Position numbers and translations under genes: made by a program | Assembly: GCA_027405735.1 (NCBI GenBank) | Contig: JAPEHQ010000005.1 | Coordinates: 1,550,001 to 1,614,000, forward strand | DNA from: Mucor racemosus | Lineage: Eukaryota > Mucoromycota > Mucoromycetes > Mucorales > Mucoraceae | Direction: 5' to 3' | Length of the DNA: 64,000 nt | The notes under the pieces: generated by a model | Databases searched by the model: none | The model's input: the letters and a program-made list of their open reading frames with translations, nothing else | Told to the model about the DNA's origin: nothing | Shown: in pieces, positions 10,711-21,300 of the stretch | How the letters are laid out: every line of letters begins with the position of its first letter | Numbering within the stretch: the first letter of the stretch is position 1

Positions 10711-11420
10711 ATTCATTCAAATCAAGTCAATACTATGCATACTTTTATAATTGCCAGTTTTTCTCCAGGTAGATATCGACTTTAGACTAAAAAAGCATTG
10801 ATTATAATAATGTAGACAATGGAACAAAATGATTAAGTCCTGGACGCTTTTTTTGTTCGAGAAAAATATTATAACGCGCCCTAACATGCATTAACAATTA
10901 ATAATTCATTTCCAAATAAACAATAGGAAAAAACATGTATTTGTATCTGCTACTTGATTTCAGTTTATAAAGAAGTATTAGTCTTTTTGTTGTAGTTTTA
11001 AAGGTAAATGAAAGAGCTAAGGAGGAAAGAGTAGGAAAGAAAAAAGATTTTGTGTGTTATAAACAGAACTTTACAACAAAGACATAAATACTTTAATGTT
11101 ACCCTACAGGTTGGCGTCGTTGTTCCCATTTGGTCCCCGACAGAAGAACATGGGCAGAACTCTTTCACACCCCAAATTTCAGATTGATATATCTCGTCAA
11201 TAGGGCAATTCTGTTGAATAAGAGTAACTCAAACATCTGCTTTAAACCATTCAAATTGTCTTCGTTATTAATTATATTATGATTGATATACTTTAGTAAT
11301 TTGACTAAAAAACTTTGATCTCATTGCTCTGCTCATCTGGGCTACCTGATCTGCACAAATGTTTTTATTCTGCCCATCTGTGCAGATCACTATGCCCATG
11401 GGAAGCATAGTTCGGCCGTA
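10711..11420 (+). repeat. Repeat unit U, copy 1 (spacer of the palindrome)
   Basis: About 710 bp, also found at 15,120-15,852 (same orientation) and 54,149-54,870 (inverted). It has no meaningful reading frame. Its right end carries two consecutive short hairpins: GATCTGCACA/TGTGCAGATC (11,348-11,357 with 11,379-11,388) and CTATGC/GCATAG just after. It then ends in TTCGGCCGTA. Copies differ by scattered substitutions, so they are old. Confidence 0.8.
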
Positions 11421-12806
11421 GTGCAATAAAATCATGTTAATCTATTTACTGTAGCTTCTAAAAAATATTTGTTTCTGTTTAATGACTAATGACCAACAGC
11501 CAAGAGAAAAACAAAATGTTGTTTTGTATACTACTACCAACTATCAAAGGTACGCCATAATCATTACTTGTTAATTGATTTTACTAATGCATCATTTTTT
11601 ATAGGTCAAAGTAAAGGTGTATTCAGTTCAAAACGCTTGAAACAATTCAATTATGCTAATTTACATGGTTTATTATTTCTTGCTCATTCAATTGCCATAT
11701 TTGATTTCAATATTTCATTTATTATACTGCTAATCGACTCGTTCGTCCATTAGAGTTACCTCACCATCATCCTTAATTAGCGTGTCTATAATAACGGTCT
11801 ATTATTAGCTCATGGTATGCAGAACTATTAAAAGGGGTTGTCTACTAATTTCAAATTTATCTGATTTAACTGCTGATGATGCTAAACTAGCATCAAATTA
11901 GTTGTGTTGCCTTGCAATAAAGTAAGGCGTTTTATCAAGTACGATGTTGGTGTTCAATGTATTTCAGTTAAATTGAATAGATAGAGATATGGTTCATGCG
12001 GAGATCTATGAATAAGGTGTGAGAGAGCTCAGATATATGATCATAAAAAAATGATCCAAATTGTGATGCTTTGTCGACCTGTACGAGATTTTTTTGTGGC
12101 GATACCTGGTGCTTCTTCAAGTGTAGTAATTTAGGCATTTAATTGTCAAATGTATGGAATTAAGATATAGTTTGTTGATTCATATAACGTATAATAACTG
12201 CAATGGCATTTATTGAATGGGCAATTGTAAATGTATAAAGCAAAGCTTATTATTTTTGAATGAAAATACTAATTATTCTGATTAACATCAGTAGGTTCAA
12301 AAAGCATAGTTAAGTGCAATCATTGCTACTAAATTGTCTAATTTGATATGCAGAAAACTCTTGAAGCATTTAAATTTTTTTGGCAATGCTACAAATCATC
12401 GTTTAATATGACAATATGGCTAAATATTAATAAATCAGAGAAAATACAACTGGTAAAGAAAACTAATACCCAATGTACATCGAGGTCAAGATTGATAAAA
12501 GGTGCATTCATTGTGTAGTGGAAATCGCAACAATTTGATGGATAGAAATTACAGGATCAAAATGTTGTGTTTGCCTCAGGATTTTTAAAAGGGTTTACAA
12601 GGATAATTCATCAAACCTACTTACAGCTTACAGTAGATGTTAAATACTCCTCATATGCTGTTATTACCATTATCTTGTTTTTTATTTAATTGCTGTATTA
12701 TTAAAAAAAGCTTTTCTTAGCTTATAACAATGATAATAGGATGTTTCTGATTTTAGATTGACATTTATCATAAGGCGGGCTAATGATACGTTTGATACTA
12801 ACTGTA

Positions 12807-12984
12807 GATGGAACCAGTCAATTTAATTTATGGAATTCAAATTCAAATAACGAGGAACCATTTGTAAGCACTTAGGGTGGTTCTGGTAAAAGCATTGATG
12901 AGTAAATTAGCTTGGGGCAAAGAGGGTAAAAAGGTGGCAATAAGTTCCAGCGATAGTCATTTTTACTTTTATGATATTGAAGAG
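12807..12984 (+). pseudogene. Dynein intermediate chain-like last WD40 exon (copy B)
   Basis: After a splice-acceptor-like CTGTAG the sequence reads DGTSQFNLWNSNSNNEEPFVS, then a stop. One base later in frame it gives KLAWGKEGKKVAISSSD and FYFYDIEE, ending at a GTAAGA donor. The pattern (LWNxNxxxEEP ... ALNKLAWxxxGKKxAI...SDGHVYIYDIGE, with copy D supplying the better residues) matches my memory of the C-terminal WD40 blade of cytoplasmic dynein intermediate chain (LWNLNNDTEVP ... ALNRVRW ... GDSEGRIWVYDVGE). It is broken here by a stop and a +1 slip. The fragment travels with the repeat in three copies. The identification is by pattern only and a profile search would settle it. Confidence 0.6.
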
Positions 12985-14945
12985 GTAAGACTGAAACTCA
13001 ATGTAAATTACCTTTAGCGCAGAAATTATAAAGTAAGACTATATCATCATCAAATAAACTACCACACAATATTAACATGTATAAAGGTTTACAGTAATAA
13101 GCTTGAATAAAGTGGGTACAGCATCATTAATTCTTGAAAATGTTCTCAAGTATTATAAAATCTCTTATTTTTAAGACTTACAAGGCTTATATGCGAAATA
13201 TTGATTTAAAAAATTATTCTTGTCCAGATCATCAATTTTGACATTTTTTAAATTTTTTTTTCTGATTTTGCAAATCTAGAGTTAATTATACTACCAATTA
13301 TAAAAACAAAAAATATACACATATACAACATTTAGCGCTCTATTTGCTCAATAAACAATAACAAACATTTTTATTGCAAAATATCACATGAAAATCCTTT
13401 AACCAAAAATTCGTTTTTGGGCCAAAAATACAAAGTTTCATTACCTAACATTTGATATTAAGCTTTTATAAAATGCATACTAGCTATGGCTACAATTTTC
13501 TCTCACAATGTAGTATGTTTAAACGTTTATTTTGGTATCAAAATTTGATTTTTCTATTTTTTGATCAAAATCATGAGTGTTGGTAAGGGTAAAATGAGTC
13601 CCAAAAATGTCCGCTACAAAGTCTGAATTTTCAGATTGCATATGGTTAAGTATAAGAAATGTTGAAAAAAAGCGCTGTTTTATTTAAAACTTAGATATAC
13701 CATAATAGACTTAGCCGTTCAATTTTGTTATGCTCAATTACGGCGTCGCTCTGCGGGCTCGCTTTTGCAGTTTTTTAATAAATGTATGGTATGACAGACG
13801 GTTTTTCTGGTAGAAAATGCATGTTTCTATGATAATATACATTGCTTATTTTGTTTAGTTTATGGGTTGATGCGCTGTAATGCTGCTTTTACATTGGCCG
13901 AAATGCGCAATTTACCAAGGTTTTAATTGCCCTAAATAATGTAAATCCTTGAAAATCCTTTTCTATCTGTGTTTCTCTCTTTTTGTTTTCATATTCTAAG
14001 GATATATTCACCGTTTGATAAGGCATATCAGACTATCAAGCTGGTATTTTTTTCTTTTATCTGAATACGCATGCTAAAATAAGGGATTAATATTTTTAAT
14101 ATAAGTAACAGTCTATATTAGAGACTGATGTTTTTATTTAACTGCATTCTAAGATCAAATATCATTATTTACTACTGTATTGTTGAACGTACAGTATTTC
14201 GTGATTACCAGATCAAATGAAAAAAGGCAATGATATTTATATCTACTCAATGAAAAGCTTGAACTGGCTACAAACCCATGAAATGTCCCACAAAAGTGAT
14301 AAAATTTCAAATGATATAGAAACACACAAAAAAAAAAAGAGTAATATAATGTCTTGCTTAATAGCCATCATAATAGTTATGATTGTAGCTATATTTGAAA
14401 ACAAATCTTTTTACAGCTGGCAATCGTAAACTAAAATAGTAAGTTTAAACAAGGTTGATTTGTTTAAGTTTTACGTGTAATAAAGCAACATCTACAATCT
14501 TAGATTTGGCTTGCATATAAATTTAAGCAGCAAGTGTTATTTAAGTTTTTGCTCGAGTAAAAACCATTGTTGCTTTAAACATTATAATAGATATAAACAT
14601 ATTTACAAATGATGATGATAATCGTAAATATATTGGCTTTTGCATGTGTTGCTCCACATCAACAATGTATTGAATTGTATTATCTATAATCCGTATTCAT
14701 AAAAGCAAATGTAATTTAAAAACCCATTCCCGTAAAAAATGCAATGAAATTTTGAGAACGGCACGATGCTCATTTACAAACCAATATGTGCCCATACGAT
14801 CAGCTCATTATGCTCATGGTCAGACTTTATTATTATGCACACATGGGATAATGATATGCTTATGGGCAATTCCACTATTATGCATACATGGGATTAATGT
14901 CATACACACGGACAGAATCTATAATCTTGCACATACAGGCTTTTT

Positions 14946-15015
14946 GTTGTGCTCATGTGCAATTTCTTTTGTTGTGCTCATGTGCAATTTCTTTTGTTGT
15001 GTCCATGTGCATATT
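14946..15015 (+). repeat. 25-bp tandem repeat in family B tail
   Basis: Two exact copies of a 25-bp unit (beginning GTTGTGCTCATGTGC) at 14,946-14,970 and 14,971-14,995, followed by a partial diverged third. The left arm has a related but less regular version near 1310-1370, so the number of units varies between copies. Confidence 0.8.
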
Positions 15016-15119
15016 GTTATCTTTCTAACCATATTCAGTGGGCAAAACAGCTCAGGCTATAGTGTGCAGCCCGCCTGCTGGGCACAACGAAATCATCTTG
15101 TGCAGCACAGGTTGGCCGT

Positions 15120-15852
15120 AATGTTCATTTATTTATGCAAATCAATCAAATACTATACATACTTTCAGAATCACCAATTTTTCTCTAGGCAGATATTGAA
15201 TTTAGACCAGAGTGCATCGATTAATAATGTAGATAACGAAACAAAATAATTAAATCCTGGATGCTTTTTTTCTTCGAAAAGAGTATTATAACGCACCCTA
15301 GCATTAACAATTAATTATTAATTTCCAAATAAACAGTAGGAAAAAACATGTATTTGTATCTGCTACTTGATTTCAGTTTATAAAAAATATCGTCCTTTTT
15401 GTTGTAGTTTTAAACATAAATAAAAGAGCTGAGGACGGAAGAGTAGGGAAAAAAAAGGAAAAATAACTCTAAATCAGTAGATTTTGTGTGTTACAAACAG
15501 AAATTTACAAAGGTATAAATACTTTTAGTATTGCCAAACAGGCTGTTGTCGTTGTTCCCATCTGATCTACGAAAGAAGAAAAACATGAGCAGAACTATTT
15601 CGAACCCCAAATTTCAAATTGATATATCTCGTCAATAAGGCAACTCTGTTGAGTCAGAATAACTTTTATCTGCTTTAAATCATTCGAATTATCTTTGTTT
15701 TTAATTATATCATGATTGATATATTTTAGTAAATTGATTAAAAAATCTTGATCTCATTGCTCTGCTTATCGGGGCTGCCTGATGTGCACAAAAATTTTAT
15801 TTTGCTTATCTGTGCAGATCGTTATGCCCATGAAAAGCATAGTTCGGCCGTA
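15120..15852 (+). repeat. Repeat unit U, copy 2
   Basis: Same orientation as copy 1 and alignable along its length (for example AAAAAACATGTATTTG and GATATATCTCGTC blocks). It ends in the same two hairpins and TTCGGCCGTA at 15,843-15,852. It directly abuts the right arm of the palindrome. Confidence 0.8.
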
Positions 15853-15984
15853 TTAATATTATCATTAATATCGACCTACAAATTGATTATGAAAATTAAG
15901 TACCTCTATTGTTGGGATATTTATTTTCGTATTTACAAGAAGAAGGTAGGTCTAACTAAAAGTTACTCTGTATTCTTGTTTCAG

Positions 15985-17010
15985 TGAAAAATATTAATTT
16001 TCTGTCGAGATAATCAGAATAATAATTCATATTACAGCTTAAAACCTATCATAACTGGGTTCCAAAATTGGTTTGCAAAATCGATCAGAAAATAGTTCAA
16101 AAATCAAAATTGTTTAGTTGCTCATCAACTGCAAAGTAAGTCGGCCTAGCATATTAAATGGCTATTGTATCGTTTTAAATTCTGCATCCGTCTAAACAAA
16201 ATTTAAAAAAATGTGTCATACTAAATTTTACGACTTTTTTGAAGGTACATATCACTTTTTATAAACAGGTTTCAAATAAAAGTTATGAAAATAATGCGTA
16301 AAAAAATTATCTATCGATCAAGCTATTGATCAACCTTCTAGCTGCATTTTTAGTAGAGAAAACAAGATTTTTGCCAATTTTTTTTCAGATTCAGAATTTG
16401 GGATGAGGGCATATAAGGGAAAAATGGAAGCTAGAAATGGAAGTACCTTTTTGTACACATTTTTGAGGATATCTCCACGAAAAATCAATATTTTCAAAAA
16501 ACTCTAAATTGGGTCGGAGAGATCTTAACGAGCTTAATGACATGAATGCAAAAAAAAATCGTTGCTCGATTTAACTAATATTTTGAAACCTACTATAGAA
16601 ATGTCAAAAAAAAAGAAAAAAAAAATAAAAGTGCTCAGAATTTTTTTATATTAAAATATGTTATAGAGGGCTTTAAAACAAGTAAGTTTTATTATTAAAA
16701 AAAGTTAGTATAGCTTAATTTATTTTGGAGATATGAAGCTTCAAAGTTTTCAATCCATTAGCAGTGAAATACGCGTAAAAAATCTGAAACCTTAGCACTG
16801 AAAAATTAATACCAACTGCAAAAAATAGGATATTTCGGGATACTCGTTTTTAGATTAGAGCTAAACATCTCAGGTACATTGGCGTATAAATTTTTTTTGG
16901 TGTTATTTAGTGAAAACAAAAAGTAGAGCAGGGATGAAAAATGAGACACAGTTTTCAAGGAAAAGCAGTGAGTTTTATGCGTTTTTGAATTTTTTGTGAG
17001 TTGTAAAATA
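15985..17010 (-). repeat. 1.1-kb repeat family F2, copy 1 (inverted)
   Basis: Reverse complement of the family seen at 30,776, 52,492 and 62,325 (blocks such as CGAAAAATCAATATTT and AATTTGGGATGAG). The plus strand here carries the peptide-like frame common to the family (SEFGMRAYKGKM ... RISPRKINI) from ~16,390, broken near 16,504 by a stop. The flanking 15,853-15,984 has no recognisable content. Confidence 0.75.
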
Positions 17011-18305
17011 CATCTAAGGACACAATGGCCCTGAATAAGGATGTGATTTCTTGTTATGATAGTTTGTTTGAGTGAGTTTATCTAACAATTCATCTGACAG
17101 CAGCATTCTGATCAATGAAACTCGAAGTATCACTTTTTCAAAGTAATTCTGGTATCACTTTTAATTACCAAAGTAAAGTCTCAAAAAGTAAAATGATGAG
17201 ATGATTTCGACTTTTTCGGTTTAATATTCGTCGTCAAATTTGAAACGTTGACTCAGTTTTTTCTATCTCACTGATTAATTTTACCGTGCATCATTTTAAA
17301 TGCATTTACATACTATAGCAGATAAACGCTTTGTGCAATTCCAAAAATACTAATAAAGGGTCTCTTCAACAGTAGTGTTTCCAGTTGTCGTAAAAAATAT
17401 TATTGATATACATTCAGAAATGAGTACTTTTTTTGTACAACGCGAATAGGTTTAATATTTCGGAGCAGATTTATCATATTTTAATTCTACAAAAAATTGC
17501 GAATGCTAATAAATATTATGGCTGCCAAGCTCAACAAGCAATACAAAGTGGGCACAAATGGTTAGTCTACAAACTTGTCAATAGGTACAACATTTGAATG
17601 CATGTATATGTGAGATTTTGCGAAGTTCTTGTCAACATCGAATCGGTTGTATTTACACATTATTCAATCTTAATATATGCTTTTACTAACACACCCTTTT
17701 TTTTTTTTTGTTAATTATTAGATTTTGCATTGTAATGAAATAAGACAAGATCGCCCTTATGAATATAACAACGATGTTTTTCATTTTCAAGGCATTCACT
17801 ATACAAAAAACAAGTTACACAATAAATACCATGGGTTGTAGCAAGTACGACATTATGAAATTAAATCTGCTTCATAATTTCCCAGCAATTGTATGAACTT
17901 CATATTGAAATACGCTAGTTAAAGTGAATGCATACTTATGGTAGATGAGGGCAGCACAGTAATCGAAAAAGTGTTAACTGATTCCGGTAATGTTAAGCGA
18001 GAGAATAGGAACAAATTTCGGCATTTTAATATACTAAATTATCAACGATGATTGTGAAGAGATACAGCCCAAATTAATGAGGCCCAAAATAGAAACTTGT
18101 CTTGCTACTTGATATCGAAATTAAACATTAAAGTTGTCCAAGAACATAAACAAATTTTTTTTGTTGCGACTAGTGCACACACAAACACACACACACGTTA
18201 GATCTCTTTTCTCTTTTTTCTTTGCCTTTTGTCTCCTTACACCTTTTCTAGCTTCCCCCTTGCTACATCTTTTCCTTTCTATTTATTCCAACATCCACAT
18301 TATTA
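17011..18305. other. Intergenic region and leader of the ankyrin/anillin-like gene
   Basis: No gene is supported. The last ~130 bases have the look of a fungal leader: a CA repeat (~18,177-18,197) followed by a CT-rich run up to the ATG at 18,306. T-runs occur near 17,698. The rest is featureless AT-rich sequence. Confidence 0.6.
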
Positions 18306-21300
18306 ATGGCAGCAACAATAGACGAGGAGCTCATATTAGACTGGACTACAGCTATTGAAGCACTAGACTTGATATCTATTCAAGAAATTTTTGACATTCA
18401 ACCCGAATTATTATGGACACCATTGAAACCTTTAGCACATCTCGAGAATGATTTTTCTCATTTCATAAATAAACTAGAAGGGTTTAAATTGCTAGGTACA
18501 TCTATACGTCCAGTTTACGCTCTTCATCATATCTTGTTTGATTATGGTTTAGAAGGTGATGAGTGGGCCCCTGAACGTATTGAATTAGTGGATTTTATTC
18601 TAAAGGTCTGTTGTTTAAATGACAAAAAAAAAAAAAAAAAAAAAAAAAAAACGTACATTGCAAAAACTAATGGAAATACAATTTTAGCATACAAAAGGAA
18701 ATGAATTAAACACATGTTTATGGGGTGAAGAACAAAATACAGCGATGCACCTTGCTTATTTAATAAATCAACCAGATTTAACTCAACTATTAATGGATAA
18801 AGGTGCATTGATCAATATACCAAATAAATCTGGACATTTACCTATTAAGCAAGTTGCTGATGATAATAATGTTATCGTTAATGATGAAGTTACAGCAACA
18901 GATGCAGCAGCACCAATACCAACACCAACAGTGTCTAATAAATCAACATCATCTTTACAAGAAGACTCACAACCAGAAGTGAAACTTTTAATTAACAAAT
19001 CTAAATCAGCAGCTGCAGCTAATAAAGAACGTATTCCTGTCAACACATCAGATCGATTCAAGCGATTACGTGAACTAGCAGAATCACCAGGTGCCAACAA
19101 TAACAAGCCTATCTCTGAAAGACAAAATTCAACTCGACGTTATTTCCGTCCTGGACATTTAGAAGAAAGAAGACGACGAGTTCTAAGTGAAGAAGAGGAA
19201 GCAGAATTAGAAAAGCAACGACTGAAAAGACAAAAAGAAGTAGACATGCTTGCACAACGTTCTGCAGTTAAGAATAACCCACTATTTAAAAAATTTGAAG
19301 AACAAACACAAGGCCAACAACAGCAAGGAAAGCCTGTTATTTCCGCCGTTTCTGCAATTAGAGATAGAAAGAAATTATTAGGCGCTGCAGATCAGATTCG
19401 TCGTACTTCTCGAGTTATAAATTCATTGAAAGATAGATCTTATGTATCGGGTAGTGTTTTCCGCCAACAATCTGACACTGCTACTGGATCCGTAAGCACC
19501 GAAAATAATTTACGAGTACCTACTTTGGCGCAATTACGAGCTGGACCTCCAACACCGACATCCACCTCTAGAGAAACATCACCAAATGTGAGCGATAATG
19601 AGGAAGAAGAAGAGGAGCCAGTAAAAAGTAAGGTAGATTCATCTAAAATCACACCATCTACTCAAAAACAAATCCCAGTTACCCCAACAAAAGAGAATTT
19701 CACAGCTTCCACAACTGTAACAAATGATACTACCATAGATCAGAAAAACAGTGACAGTTCAGTGGTAACTATTGAAACATCACTTGACAGCTTGGCAGAA
19801 TCCAAGGACAAAACATCACTTGACAGCTCGGCAGTAATCAAGAACAAATCATCAGTTGACGACCAAAAAGAGGATATAAAGCTTTCTACAACTAGTTTGA
19901 AATCCACTAATGATGTAAATGGTGTAACAACCACAGCAAAAACATCTGAGAATGACATTGAATCTTTATCAATTGGCAAATTATCAAATGTGAACAGAGA
20001 AGTAAAGCCAAGCAATCCCAGTAAAAATCAAATCGGTTCAAGTAAAGTGAAGCAAATCGTAAATGTACATGAGCATCTCAATGAAGAGACGGAAATTGAA
20101 AATTATTCTACTGGCAAAGTCTTTTCAGTTTGGAAAAAGAATGAACATGGTGATTTGATTGAAGAAACCCAAGAAAGATCATTTACTAGTAAAGGCACAG
20201 CTTCTGAAGGTACACTTTTTGTATATTTATTATTATTATTTGCCAAAATACTAACACAACCTAAAGAATTAGCAATTATAGATAAACATATTGATAATTC
20301 AACCGTTGTCAATGATAGCAGCGTTAATAAAAGCAAACCATTACTTCCTGCTAAAAGTAAATCTAGACCCACTAGCAAAGCAATCAACGTAAAGAAAGAA
20401 GAAGCAGAAGCAGAAAAAGTAGGCAAAACAGTTTATAATGTGGAAGAATCAGCATCTACTATTCTCAAAAAGGGTACTCAAAATACTATAATTGAAGAGA
20501 ATACATCAGCGCCTAATTTGGTAGGTTCCAGATCAATCAAAGATCTTGAGGTTACAGCCGAGGTACAACATCAAGAGCAGGAGGAACAGCACTTAATGAA
20601 CGCGCCAAGAGCTATATCAACAAAAGAACATGACCATGTATTACAAGATAATAAATCTAATCATGCAGAATCAACTTCATTTGAATCATCATCACCATCA
20701 CCATCACCGTCAATAATTATAGCCGACGAAAAGAATCTCGGTATCAACAAAGAAGAATACAAGGAACAAAAAGAACAAAAGACTGGTTCCGTTGATAAAG
20801 AGTTAGACATCATCACTACTGATGCCAGCAAGAAAACATCATCTACAAGTACTACGACTTTTAATACACAACCTACAATTGAAAACCATGAAAATGCCCA
20901 ACAAATTAATATCAAGGAGCCAACATCGTCACCATCATCATTATCATCAATTATAATAGATACACCGAAAGACAATAAATTAGGTTTGTAACTATTTATA
21001 AAAATAGAAAAATTAAAGTACTAACCTCTCAACAAATAGATAATTATAACCTTAGAATTAATACATTTACAACAACTAATACAATTGCGGAGGAAAGTGG
21101 TGAGGATTATGATGATGATGAGGATCAAGATTCAGCTAAAACACCAACATTGGCAAATCCTCAACCAGACCAACAAAAACAATTGGATACACTTTTATTA
21201 TTAAATCAAAGAGAAGACTTTGAATTTCAAGATGATACCAATCAAATAGATGATAGAACTTCTTATTGTTCTGATACCAATGAAACAAGTATTCTTAGAA

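Larger units (their letters stand above)
11421..15119 (+). repeat. Family B repeat, right arm of palindrome (copy B, longest)
   Basis: The most complete copy in the window (~3.7 kb). Left part 11,421-12,780: sequence shared with copy D, including splice-like ends and peptide-like stretches (such as QFNYAN and DMVHAEIYE) that are broken by stops. 12,807-12,984: the dynein-like exon. 13,045-13,700: the core, present five times in the window. 14,420-15,119: a tail shared only with copy A. The tail contains recurring tgtgcccatg-like words and a 25-bp tandem repeat. No transposase or other enzyme is encoded, so it is a non-autonomous or decayed element. I could not define termini or a target duplication. 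Confidence 0.8.

Noticed and set aside
11568..11753. 61-codon frame as an independent gene
   Set aside because: It begins inside family B, crosses a splice-like acceptor and is shared with copy D with frameshifts; treated as part of the repeat.
18134..18358. Plus-strand 74-codon frame ahead of the anillin-like gene
   Set aside because: Runs through the CA/CT-rich leader and overlaps the true start in another frame.
20210..20266. Transmembrane segment in the anillin-like protein
   Set aside because: The hydrophobic stretch coincides with a segment having intron donor, branch and acceptor signals.
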